From NCBI GenBank assembly GCA_027563935.2, contig CM050454.1, forward strand, positions 45,908,596 to 45,972,595: a stretch of DNA of 64,000 nt. Reading direction: 5' to 3'. The position numbers and the translations under genes were made by a program. Of the stretch, positions 1 to 10,813 are shown one piece after another. How positions within the stretch are numbered: position 1 is the first letter of the stretch; each line of letters begins with the position of its first letter. Under the pieces are notes generated by a model. That model was not told the DNA's origin. It saw only the letters and a program-made list of their open reading frames with translations, and made no database searches. Source of the DNA: Costus lasius. Lineage: Eukaryota; Streptophyta; Magnoliopsida; Zingiberales; Costaceae.

Positions 1-492
1 TGTAGACTCATGGGTACATTGGATGTACTGGACAGACCCTACTTAGGATGTTCAATTGCTTGTCACAATGTGAATAATCCTTATATGCTAACAAGTGGCA
101 TACTTCCTCTGACTTGAGATCACTTGTGTTTCTAAATGATGATTGGCATTGTTTTGAGGTAGTTCAATATCATTTGAAATATAATGGTTATAGACTATCT
201 TGGATAATGAGCATGAGTCATGTTAGGGCGCTAGTGATAGATATAGGATTGCCTTCTCCTTGTTTGGAGTGTGATGTTCTAAAGGGGCCCCCTGGATGAG
301 ATGGTTGAGAAAGTGTATGGCCATACCCAGATGACTATGTTCATCTGATCTAACCACTCTCATCATATTGGAGTTACAGGCTTGACATGCTTATCCAATA
401 AGAACATGCAGTGGTGAAGGAAACAAGTATGTCTGGTGAATTGAATTCACACTTGTGCTGTGATTTGGGTGTAGTCTTGGAAGACTCTTTCC

Positions 493-500
493 TTTATATC
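493..500 (+). promoter_or_regulatory. Candidate TATA box of the CopA LTR
   Basis: TTTATATC lies just upstream of the conserved hairpin module, so transcripts starting about 30 nt downstream would begin near the module. It is repeated in the CopA LTRs (for example near 7891 and, on the minus strand, near 49270). A second TATA-like site, TTTATAAAGG, lies about 72 bp into the LTR (7198-7207 in the 3' LTR). Which is used cannot be decided from sequence. Confidence 0.4.
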
Positions 501-506
501 AGGAGA

Positions 507-557
507 CAGTGATGTGTTGCTAGATACCCCTCACTGATCATGATAACGTAAGTTATC
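507..557 (+). other. Conserved two-hairpin RNA module in the CopA LTR
   Basis: Hairpin 1 pairs CAGTGA (507-512) with TCACTG (531-536) around an 18-nt loop, TGTGTTGCTAGATACCCC. Hairpin 2 pairs GATAAC (542-547) with GTTATC (552-557) around GTAA, a GNRA-type tetraloop. The module recurs in every CopA LTR seen. CopB keeps the same loop in hairpin 1 but has different stem sequences (20258-20307). Function is unknown. Confidence 0.6.
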
Positions 558-1150
558 GTTACCGACATTTAAAGGAAACCCTTAGGGTCGCACAATTTGA
601 TGATATGGCTTACTTAAGTCAGATCGTGTGGACTGAATTGTTTTGGTTCAGTTTAAAGGAGTTTAAACTCTGATTGTAAGTGAGATCTGGTCTGATCATG
701 TTTGATTGATTAGGGCTTGAGATCGGTAAGCTTCGATCGAGAGAATTGATGCTTGATCGATAAGATCAGGAGCATCAAGAGATGAATGGTTAGATCTTGA
801 GCCATTTGGTTTGTCAAGATCTGAACCAATGCTGGTTTGATTTGGTCTTTGAACCAAATGTAATTGAACCAAATGTAATTGAACCGGTTCACTTATGTGA
901 ACGTATGGTTCGATTGAGAGATGAAGTTCGATGGTAACGTGGGATTGAATGTGGAGTTAGTGCTTTCTATTTTTAGAAAGACGTTTTCCTTGTTGAAAAC
1001 TCCCAACGTTTTCGAACGTGAGAAGTCTCCTCTCTCTCTCGCCGACTTGCATCTTCTTGCTCTCGTTTTGGGTGATCTTCACGCCAAGAAGGAGATTCGG
1101 TTAACCAAGGAAATCATCTCTTCTCCTCCACACAAAAGGACACCTTGGAG

Positions 1151-1166
1151 CCTTGCTAGCACAAGG
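1151..1166 (+). other. Conserved U5 hairpin with CTAGCA loop
   Basis: CCTTG pairs with CAAGG around CTAGCA. The same hairpin is at 15605-15620 and in the other CopA LTRs. In CopA-II it is an 8-bp stem (25438-25459, minus strand) in which one C-G pair has become T-A. Confidence 0.45.
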
Positions 1167-1409
1167 ATCGACAAGGAGTAGGCGATCAATCATCTTGTGT
1201 GCGCACGCTTTGGAGGAGAGCTACTTCGTTCTCTACTTCCAAGTCGCCATTCAATCATGGCTATGGTATGATCTTAATTTGATCTATATAAGTATTAACA
1301 AGTTGATTATATGACATGCAAACCGATCTTAGAAACCCTAGCTTCCGCTTGTGAAAACTCTGATATGCGCCTATTAGGGTTTTCGCCCCACCCTTTAGGG
1401 ACTTTCAAT

Positions 1410-1421
1410 TGGTATCAGAGC
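1410..1421 (+). other. CopA-I primer-binding site (initiator Met-tRNA)
   Basis: TGGTATCAGAGC starts 2 nt after the LTR end and is complementary to the 3' end of plant initiator tRNA-Met, the usual primer for plant copia and gypsy elements. Confidence 0.95.
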
Positions 1422-2334
1422 AAGTTTCTGTATGATCATATGATTGCTTGTTTTTGTGATCCTTGTTTGTGCTTATGAATAGATCTAAATTACATGCGAA
1501 ACCACATGATAGTTGATCATGCGAAAATAGATGTATGCTTTACATTGGCGCATGTATATTGTTGGCGCATGTTGTAGTTTTTGATCAAAACTCTTTTACT
1601 TGTGCGCATCCATTTAGATCTAAGCGCCTACTTGAAAAACTTGGACGGGTTATTAGGGTTGAAGTCATCGTCCAGTATAGACCCAACTGTCTGATCAGAC
1701 CATCTGACAGCCTAGATGGGTCGACCAGATGGCACCTATGCGCAAGCATGAGGTGGCTATAGGTCGACTGCAGAAAGGCGTGTAGCGATGTCTGATTGAG
1801 ACAACCAATGAACGCTCATGATTAAGGCCCGGGGTCACACCCGCTTGCCAGAACTCATGAGGGACGTTCAGCCCTTATGGCATGCATTGTTGACCATGAG
1901 GTCGACACAAGTCGGTTATGACTTGGTGCATGCAAGGGCAGTGGGTCTGACTAGGTCTGATGAGTGGATCCCTATTAATGGACCGTTGTAAGGTAGTAGG
2001 GCACATAAGGAAATAAAATTCATGCCAATGGGATTTTCAAAAATTCTATTTTCTTGATTGGAGCACATTATGTTTGTATAACATGATTGAATGTCTATTT
2101 CATCTTATGTGGGCTGCCCAAATTTAATGTGTGCTGTGCTGGGGCCTGCGTGCCTGGATGAATATTGTAAATTATTTATTATGATCTGCGCATCACATTT
2201 TAATTAATTTATAAAGTGTAATTGACCTGCGTGTCAATCATGTCTAGATAGATTAAAATGTATTTTGATCAGACATGAGCACAGAGCACTCATGGCAGAG
2301 GCGCATGCAGCAAGTGGCTTCACCACTGGGAGGT

Positions 2335-2351
2335 CTAGAGTTCGACTCTAG
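2335..2351 (+). other. tRNA T-arm-like hairpin in the CopA leader
   Basis: CTAGA-GTTCGAC-TCTAG forms a 5-bp stem and 7-nt loop with the B-box core GTTCGA. CopA-V (57772-57788, minus) and CopA-IV (47435-47451, minus) keep the stem through paired changes. The preceding bases (from about 2310) also look tRNA-like, but no full cloverleaf is visible. It is probably a tRNA/SINE-derived remnant fixed in the leader. Confidence 0.5.
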
Positions 2352-2687
2352 GACAGGCGCATGCTACCTGATGGGCGCATTTGGGCTGCAGAGGGCTTGG
2401 GCCCGGGCTGGGCCAGAGGAGATGTGAAAGACCCATGAAGAGCTCAAGTGAAGACTTAGGTCAAACTAAGGTCTTACTTAGGCTTAATGGGCGTTTACCA
2501 CATAAGATCATCATGCTTTCTATTTACTGTTTAAGTAAATTTAATATCTGCATGATTCATTCTTCTGCTATCACCATAGGATTTGCATGATAGTTAAGAA
2601 GATAAAAGGACCGTTAAAATCCAACGATGAATATCAAGCACGTAAGCCTTCTGACGCGAAACCTCACTATTCTGACTATCGTTGGGG

Positions 2688-2914
2688 CCGTGTTGTACCC
2701 ACTCAGTGGGCATGCCCATCTATCTTCAGACGGTGTGTGATTACACCTGCGTGTTACAGAGAAGGGATTTATCGCTTCTCGTTGCTCAGCATAGCACGTG
2801 GTGGTCCAGGGAGTAGGTCAGGTCAGCTTGACCATGTAGGCTACATATTGAGCATATGGAGGCAGCCATCTGTGGGATCAGAGACTGTGTTGTACCAACT
2901 CAGTTGGCACAGTC
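2688..2914 (+). other. Pair of related palindromic hairpins in the CopA leader
   Basis: Near 2692-2711 the sequence GTGTTGTACC leads into the palindrome CCCACTcAGTGGG. At 2883-2914 the same lead-in precedes CCAACTcAGTTGG, flanked by GACTGTG and CACAGTC, which pair. The palindromes differ by one compensated base pair. Both are kept in the minus-strand copies (for example near 31090 and 31296). A dimerisation or packaging role is only inference. Confidence 0.5.
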
Positions 2915-3215
2915 TGCTAGATTGCCCAGATGAAGGGGAATCGCACGGGTTGGCGATTGGCAGGGATTGCCTACCAGAGATTAGTGCTTGTACTCTCTGT
3001 GCATCTTATCTCGCCTGAGCGGGACGCGGAGACCAAGTATGAAATCTAGATCCCATCTCACTAAAAGAGTTTTACTCTTTCGGACTGTTTTACTGGATTT
3101 TTCAGTCAGATAAAATAGTGAGAAAAGAATCATTCTTAAGTCCTGGATTGATTCTAACATTGATATTGACCTTGCTGTTCTTGCAACGTTGTAGATTACT
3201 GCAGCAACGAACACC

Positions 3216-6200
3216 ACAGCGTTCAATGTGCGATCCTTACTGGAAAGGGAGAAGTTTGCTGGGCCAAACTTCTCAGACTGGTACGGACACCTTAAGATTG
3301 TTCTTAAGGCTGAGAGGAAACTGTATGTCCTTGAGACGGCAATAACGCCTCAACCCGCTGCGAACGCCGCAAGGGCGGTTCGGGAAGCTTATGAGAAGCA
3401 TGTCAATGATAGCATTGATGTCGCTTGCCTTATGCTTGCGTCTATGACGCCTGAGCTTCAGCGTCAGCATGAAGATTTATCTGCTATTGAAATTATAGCA
3501 AATCTCAAGATGCTGTATGCTGCACAGGCAAGGACTGAACGCTATAACTTGACTAAACTTTTCTTTCAGAGCAAACTAACTGAAGGGAGTCCAGTGGGAG
3601 CTCACGTACTCAAGATGATTGGGTACAAGGAGGCTCTAGAGAAACTGGGACACACCATCAATCAGGAGCTTGTTGTAGACATCATCCTGCAGTCTCTCCC
3701 GGCCTCTTTCGATCCATTCATCATTAATTTTAATATGAACAAGATCGACTGTACGCCGGCGGAGTTACTGAACATGCTCTATACTACAGAGTAGACTCTT
3801 GAAAAGGGAAAGCCTTCATCCTCTATCTTGATGATTCCTTCTAGGAACAAGAAGAAGGGGAAGAAGGGCAAAGCTCCTGTCAAGAGCTACAACAAGGCTC
3901 TAAAGCAAAAGATCAAGCGGTCGAAGGAATACAGAGGTTTCCATTGTGGCCAGTTGGGTCACTGGAAGAAGGACTGTAAAGCGCTCCAAGGAGATAAGAA
4001 GGGAAGCAAGCCTTTCGCTTCTGGCTCAGGTATATTCGTGACTGAAGTCATGATATCTTCTTCTTCTATTTCATGGGTGTTGGACACTGCATGTGGAGTT
4101 CACATTTGTTCAAATGTACAGGAACTCAAGAGAAGAAGACAGGTGGGACAGCATGAGGTGGACCTACGAGTTGGAAACGGGGCACGGGTTGCTGCTGTTG
4201 CTGTAGGACAATATTACATCTCTTTACCATCTGGTTATGTATTAGAACTGGACAATTGTTATTTTGTACCGAGCATAACTAAAAATATTATCTCTATTCC
4301 TACTCTTGTCAGGAAAGGGTTTTCCTTTGAATGCAAAACTTTAAAGTGTTATATTTCTTTTGATAATATTGTTTATGCTACTGGGTCAATTAACAATGGG
4401 TTATTCATGTTGGACATGGAATGTTCTGTACAACAGATTGATAATAAGAAAGCCAAGTATGCTGATGACAGCACCTTGCTATGGCATAGTCGTTTAGGCC
4501 ATATTAACAAGAAGCGCATTAAGCGGTTGCATGACCATGGACTGCTGGGATCATTCTCCTATGAGGAGCTTGATACATGCAAAGCTTGTTTAATGGGTAA
4601 AATGACGAAGTCTCCTTTTTCTAATAAAGGTCAAAGGGCTTCAGGTTTACTTGACCTCATTCACAGTGATGTGTGTGGGCCATTTAGTAAACATGCCAGA
4701 GGTGGCTATTCATACTTCATTACCTTTACTGATGATTTCAGTAGGTATGGTTATGTCTATCTTATGAGACATAAGAGTGAATCTTTTGACAAGTTCAAAG
4801 AGTTCAAAAATGAAGTACAAAATCAGCTAGGCCGAAATATCAAGGCACTTCGTTCAGATCGAGGTGGAGAATACTTGAGTCGAGAGTTTACTGACTATCT
4901 GAAGGAGTGTGGGATTATCTCACAGCTCACTCCGCCAGGAACACCGCAATGGAATGGTGTATCCGAGAGGAGAAATAGAACCTTACTGGATATGGTTCGT
5001 TCTATGATGAGTCAGGCTACTCTACCTTACTCCTTTTGGGGATTTGCACTGGAAACAGCTGCAAAGGTACTAAACCGAGTGCCATCCAAGGCCGTTTCAA
5101 AGACGCCATATGAGTTATGGTATGGGAAACAGCCGAGCTTGACATTTATTAAAATCTGGGGTTGCGAGGCTTATGTCAAAAAGCTCGCCTCTGGGAAACT
5201 GGAGAGCAGATCTGATAAATGTATCTTTGTCGGTTACCCTAAAGAAACTAAGGGTTATTATTTCTACGATCCCAAAGAGAACAAAGTATTTGTTGCTCGA
5301 ACGGCTATTTTTCTTGAGAAGGAATTTCTTCTGCAAGAGGCCAGTGGGAGAGAAATAAAGCTGGATGAGAATCCAGAGGAAGGACAAAGTAGTCAAGCAC
5401 AGTTGGATGAGCCTGAGCCAATAGAACAGGTTACTGAACAACCTGAGGCTCAGATATCACGGGAACCGCGAAGATCGGGAAGGATCCGTCGACAGCCTGA
5501 GCGCTATGACGGAGTCTACATCATTGATGATGAACCCCTCACTTATGCGGATGCGGTCAGTGGACCAGAATCAGCGAGATGGCTTGAAGCTATGCGAGCC
5601 GAGATGGACTCCATGTCAGATAACCAAGTCTGGGATTTGGTTGATCCGCCTCCGGGAGTAATCCCTATAGGCTGTAAGTGGATCTTCAAGAAGAAGATTG
5701 ACATGGATGGTAACGTGGTTACCTATAAAGGCAGGCTAGTTGCGAAAGGTTTCAAACAAATCTACGGGATAGATTATGATGAAACTTTCTCTCCTGTAGC
5801 CATGTTCAAGTCTATTCGGATTATTCTCGCGATAGCTGCATATTATGATTATGAGATCTAGCAAATGGATGTGAAAACCGCTTTCCTTAATGGAAAACTA
5901 GAAGCGGATGTGTATATGACACAACCTGAAGGTTTCATCAATCCATCAGATCGTCATAAAATATGCAAATTAAAGAAGTCCATTTATGGACTTAAACAAG
6001 CATCGAGAAGCTGGAATATTCGTTTTGATGAATCAATCTGTAAGTTTGGTTTCATCAAGAATGAAGATGACCCGTGTGTATATAAGAGGTTTAGTGGGAG
6101 CGTGATTACTTTCCTAGTCCTCTACATCGATGATATCTTGATCATTGGAAACGATATTCCTGAACTTCATGCCGTCAAAGCATGGTTAAGAAAATGTTTC

Positions 6201-7106
6201 CAGATGAAAGATTTAGGAGAAGCAGCCTATGTATTAGGTGTGAAGATCTACAGAGATAGATCTAAGAGGCTTCTCGGGTTGTGCCAGAGTACTTACATCG
6301 ATAAAGTCCTGGAGAGATTCCATTTAGAAAATTCTAAAAGAGGATATCTTCCAGTCAGACATGGTCTGAATCTTTCAAAGAGTCAGTGTCCACAAACACA
6401 GACTGAGAAAGATGAAATGGACAATACGCCTTATGCTTCGGCTATTGGGTCCATTATGTATGCGATGTTGTGTACTCGCCCAGACGTCGCTTACGGGTTA
6501 AGCGTGACCAGTCGATTCCAAAGTAATCCAGGAAAGGCACACTGGATTGTAGTCAAGAACATTTTGAAATATCTTCGGAGGACCAAAGATATGTTCTTGA
6601 TTTATGGAGGTCAGGAAGAACTCAGTATTGAAGGATATACTGACGCTTCGTTCCAATCTGACCAGGATGATTTCCGATCGCAATCAGGCTATGTTTTTAG
6701 CTTGAATGGAGGAGCAGTGGTGTGGAAAAGTTTCAAACAATCTATTGTTGCTGATTCCACAACAGAAGCCGAGTATGTTGCAGCCTCGGAAGCATCCAAG
6801 GAGGCAGTATGGATTCGTAAGTTCGTTCAGGAACTTGGTGTTATTCCTTCGAGTGCAGATCCTTTGGTTATCTTCTGTGATAACACTGGAGCAATACCAC
6901 AAGCAAAGGAACCACGGTCGCACCAGAAGTCCAAGCACATACAGAGAAGGTTTCACTTGATCCGGGAGATCATTGATCGAGGAGAGATCAAGATCTGCAA
7001 GGTTCATACAGATGACAATCTAGCTGACCCGCTTACAAAGCCTCTGGCACAGCAGAAGCATGAGAAGCACTGTAATAATATGGGTTTGAGATTTCTCAAC
7101 CATTAG
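3216..7106 (+). pseudogene. CopA-I gag-pol polyprotein, start lost and two nonsense codons
   Basis: This is one continuous frame of about 1296 codons equivalent to the CopA-V frame. Domains in order: copia gag, zinc knuckle (CX2CX4HX4C, but the first Cys of the knuckle is a Gly here), retropepsin with the motif LDTACG, integrase with HHCC zinc finger and D,D35E core, reverse transcriptase (normally YVDD, here YIDD) and RNase H with a DASF start and TTEAEY motif. The codon equivalent to the ATG start of other copies is ACA (3216-3218). In-frame stops are TAG at 3792-3794 (Glu in other copies) and TAG at 5859-5861 (Trp in other copies). The frame is otherwise preserved. It cannot make a full polyprotein. 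Confidence 0.93.
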
Positions 7107-7115
7107 ATTAAGTGC

Positions 7116-7126
7116 AAGTGGGAGAT
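7116..7126 (+). other. CopA-I polypurine tract
   Basis: AAGTGGGAGAT abuts the TGTTGGGG start of the 3' LTR and is the expected plus-strand primer. The same tract is next to each other CopA 3' LTR that has internal sequence. Confidence 0.85.
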
Positions 7127-8350
7127 TGTTGGGGTATGCCCTTAAGGCTAATGTTTGAGGCCTTGGGATTATATCAGTATCATGTATAAACTCAATGTTT
7201 ATAAAGGCAATGGTTGTTATTCAGGTTGTTGCATTATCTGCTGCCATATGTATACTTCTGAATAATGTCTCAATGCTGTTCAGCTTGGCTGACATGCAGA
7301 ATTGTCCTTAGTCGAGATATCTTGGTGAACATGAGACAGCCTTGATATGATTGAGACTAATATGTGTTCTAATCTTATAGGATGCTTCGAGCATGGAATC
7401 AGATGTAGACTCATGGGTACATTGGATGTACTGGACAGACCCTACTTAGGATGTTCAATTGCTTGTCACAATGTGAATAATCCTTATATGCTAACAAGTG
7501 GCATACTTCCTCTGACTTGAGATCACTTGTGTTTCTAAATGATGATTGGCATTGTTTTGAGGTAGTTCAATATCATTTGAAATATAATGGTTATAGACTA
7601 TCTTGGATAATGAGCATGAGTCATGTTAGGGCGCTAGTGATAGATATAGGATTGCCTTCTCCTTGTTTGGAGTGTGATGTTCTAAAGGGGCCCCTTGGAT
7701 GAGATGGTTGAGAAAGTGTATGGCCATACCCAGATGACTATGTTCATCTGATCTAACCACTCTCATCATATTGGAGTTACAGGCTTGACATGCTTATCCA
7801 ATAAGAACATCCAGTGGCAAAGGAAACAAGTATGTCTGGTGAATTGAATTCACACTTGTGCTGTGATTTGGGTGTAGTCTTGGAAGACTCTTTCCTTTAT
7901 ATCGGGAGACAGTGATGTGTTGCTAGATACCCCTCACTGATCGTGATAACGTAAGTTATCGTTACCGACATTTAAAGGAAACCCTTAGGGTCGCACAATT
8001 TGATGATATGGCTTACTTAAGTCAGATCGTGTGGACTGAATTGTTTTGGTTCAGTTTAAAGGAGTTTAAACTCTGATTGTAAGTGAGATCTGGTCTGATC
8101 ATGTTTGATTGATTAGGGCTTGAGATCGGTAAGCTTCGATCGAGAGAATTGATGCTTAATCGATAAGATCAGGAGCATCAAGAGATGAATGGTTAGATCT
8201 TGAGCCATTTGGTTTGTCAAGATCTGAACCAATGCTGGTTTGATTTGGTCTTTGAACCAAATGTAATTGAACCGGTTCACTTATGTGAACGTATGGTTCG
8301 ATTGAGAGATGAAGTTCGATGGTAACGTGGGATTGAATGTGGAGTTAGTG
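7127..8350 (+). repeat. CopA-I 3' LTR, left part (includes left TSD of NA-CRM)
   Basis: It starts TGTTGGGGTATGCCC and follows the 5' LTR closely until TAGTG (8346-8350), where NA-CRM begins. It continues at 15417. No gene is supported. Confidence 0.95.
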
Positions 8351-8862
8351 TGATGTGGGGGCTGCCCACACAACACTAAGGGTCGACAAGCAACACATGC
8401 CAAGTCCGACCCCCTCGAGCACACAGCCCGCAAGGTCCAGGATGCAAGCCTCGGCGACACACGCACATGTCTCACGCCTAGGCAACACATGCACTTGGCT
8501 CTTTTGACATGCCTGCAGCGGGGCTCGAACCCTCGACTTGCCCCTTTCGAAGCAAGTCCCTTTAACCATTGAGCGAGCCAAGTGCATGTGTTGCCTAGGC
8601 GTGAGACATGTGCGTGTGTCGCTTACCTTTTATGATGTGGGGGCTGCCCACACAACACTAAGGGTCGACAAGCAACACATGCCAAGTCCGACCCCCTCGA
8701 GCACACAGCCCGCAAGGTCCAGGATGCAAGCCTCGGCGACACACGCACATGTCTCACGCCTAGGCAACACATGCACTTGGCTCTTTTGACATGCCTGCAG
8801 CGGGGCTCGAACCCTCGACTTGCCCCTTTCGAAGCAAGTCCCTTTAACCATTGAGCTGCAAC
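8351..8862 (-). repeat. Duplicated tRNA-derived SINE-like unit with foldback
   Basis: Two near-identical 224-bp units (8351-8574 and 8633-8856) lie in direct repeat. Read on the minus strand each starts with a tRNA-like head: A-box-like GCTCAATGG, a GACTTGC/GCAAGTC stem, and the B box GGTTCGAGCCC. Between the units, 8575-8622 is an exact 48-nt reverse complement of 8454-8501. No poly(A) tail is seen. TGATGT occurs at 8351, 8633 and at the LTR start 8863, so a 6-bp TSD from insertion into the LTR tip is possible. Confidence 0.65.
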
Positions 8863-10758
8863 TGATGTAGGGCGGAGACACGTGATGTGCAAACCAGAAG
8901 GAAAAGTAATTAAAACCTAAAAATACAATAAGCAGCCATAATTTCAAACAGTAAAGATAATCATTTATGAAAAGATGCTAAGTATCAGAGACTTAGCTGA
9001 TCTGAGGAATCTGGGTTCAGTCCAACTGATCAGAATAATAGAGGAGGATCAGGTCTTGCTATTAGGTCCAATGATCAGAGCTGGAGGCTTATCCGAGCAT
9101 GTTAAAAAACCTGCAGAAATAAGGATATTCAGTTTAGCACTAAGATCAAGAGCAAACAGAGAACGTAAAAACAGAATGAGAGAAGCTGGCGCCGATCGAT
9201 GACGCTGTAGCATGGATTGTCGTCGGTGGCATTGGAGCACTGGGAAGACGAGGAGGCGTTGATGATGTCGGGGCAGCGACGAGAGGTGGCGGAGGAGGCA
9301 GGGCTGACGTCCGAGTGTTGGCGAAGGCGGAGAAGCGGAAGTTCGAACAGAACAGGGGAGGCTGGCGAGCGTAGCAGGGATGGTCGCCGGTCGGCCGGTG
9401 ATGGACCAAACCCAAACCTGCTACAATTGGAGATTCCTGTGATGTTGGTTGAGCTGTGGCCGGAGTTTCTGGGCGGACGGTGGCCGGACGGAGGAGGATG
9501 ATGTCGGAAGGCGGATCTAGGGTGTGAACTGGGCGGGAACAGGGGAAAACGAGCGTGGAACAGGGTTGATAGGCGGTCGTCCGATGGTGCACGATAGCCG
9601 GACCTGCTATAGTCGGGGATCCTTGTGATGCTGGACAAGGCATGGCCGGAGTCAGGGGTCGAACGGGGACTTGTCAGAGGAGATCGACGGCGATCAGTGG
9701 TGAAGGGCGGAAGCAGGGGCGTGAGCTGAAGCGTCACCGGAAATCTTTCGATTCCGGCGATCCAGACGTCGGATGGGGCGATCCTGCCGGTTGTGGGTTC
9801 GACCTGAAAGGGAGGATGTGTGGCTGGAGTTTGAGGACGATCTGTCGGCCGGATCGTCGCCGGCAGTGAGGCGAACGGAGAGTCCAAGGTTGGACTCGGC
9901 TGGAAGCTGGGTGTGGAATGCGACAGCGGCGGAAGCTTGTTTAAGCGTGGTTAGAGGTGGGAGATGGGTGTTCAGCTGGAGAAAAGGGAGAGGAGAGGTG
10001 CTCGGCACCTAGAGGAAGAGAGGAAGAGACATCTGATAGAGAGAAACGAAAACTATTTCATTGATTTCAACTTCTTCAATTGTTACAAAAAAGGAGATAC
10101 AGTTTTATAAAGAGGGGGGGGGGGCTGGTAACAATGCCGTTGCTCTTTTCTTCATCTTCACGCCAGCTGCAACGGGCAGCTTTTCTCTTTGCTTGCTGGA
10201 GATTGGTGGCTTTGCTGGCGCGTGGAGCTTGATGGAGATGTGCTTGAATGTTGCTGGCACAAGGTTGACTTCATGTGGACGTTGTGGATGCAGCCGAGAT
10301 TTTGCAGGAATTTGTTTGAATAGATGCAGCTGATGATAATTGCTTGGCATGCATTGGTAAATGCAATTGGTGGTGGCGTTTGATTGGCTGATGAGGTTGT
10401 GCTTGGCGGTGGATTTGATTTGCAGGCGCATGTGCTTTGTCTTTTAGCCGAATGGTGGAAAATCAATCTTGGCTTTGGAGTGTTGGCTTCTCGACTTCTC
10501 GTTGGAGTGCATTGATTTGATTTGATGAGCTTGGACTAGGCTTGATGTGTGCATCTAATTAGCTTGGCCTCATATTTGATTATATGGCAATCAAAACAAT
10601 TAGTGCCTCATTAAAATTTAGAATTGCATTCCAATCAAAGTCAAAATTTAGACATAAATGTTGACTAAGTCTAGGTTCAATCATGGTTTAAAATAATCAT
10701 GCAAAATTTGACCAAGTCAAAATTAAATCTAATATCATGCGAAAATGCTCCTGCATCA
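8863..10758 (-). repeat. NA-CRM 3' LTR
   Basis: It matches 13515-15411 with about a dozen substitutions plus a one-base difference in a G run (near 10114-10124). The stretch from about 9180 to 10020 is G+C-rich and by chance open in several frames; no host or element gene is recognisable. The polypurine tract beside it (10759-10770 read on the minus strand) is weak. Confidence 0.95.
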
Positions 10759-10813
10759 GACACCCCTGGTTCAAAATGTTTCTACTCCTGGAGAAACTTA
10801 GGGTAATTAAAAA

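Larger units (their letters stand above)
1..1407 (+). repeat. CopA-I 5' LTR (left part outside window)
   Basis: It matches the 3' LTR from about 7404 to 8350 and from 15417 to 15861. It ends in ACTTTCA directly before the primer site. The first 277 bp or so of the LTR lie outside the window. No gene is supported here; short ORFs are chance. Confidence 0.95.
1422..3215 (+). other. CopA-I untranslated leader
   Basis: This is a 1.8-kb non-coding stretch between the primer site and gag; BARE-1-type elements are known for long leaders. It aligns with the leaders of CopA-IV (46554-48359) and CopA-V (56895-58701) on the minus strand. It carries a tRNA T-arm-like hairpin and two related palindromic hairpins (separate entries). 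ORFs here are short and not kept between copies. Confidence 0.85.

Noticed and set aside
2587..3018. 143-codon ORF in the CopA-I leader
   Set aside because: Not open in the other copies and overlaps the palindromic hairpins; the leader is non-coding.
5115..5441. Antisense ORF of about 108 codons inside CopA pol, also seen in other copies (28563-28889, 44337-44579)
   Set aside because: It lies opposite the integrase-RT linker and is kept only because pol is kept; length varies between copies and there is no start context or promoter.
8520..8574. Possible functional tRNA gene on the minus strand
   Set aside because: A and B boxes are present but there is no acceptor stem, the anticodon-like loop is too long, and the unit continues into a 160-bp non-tRNA body, so it is SINE-like.
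8351..8856. TRIM (miniature LTR element) made by the two 224-bp repeats
   Set aside because: The 58-bp spacer has no primer site or polypurine tract and is mostly an inverted piece of the unit itself.
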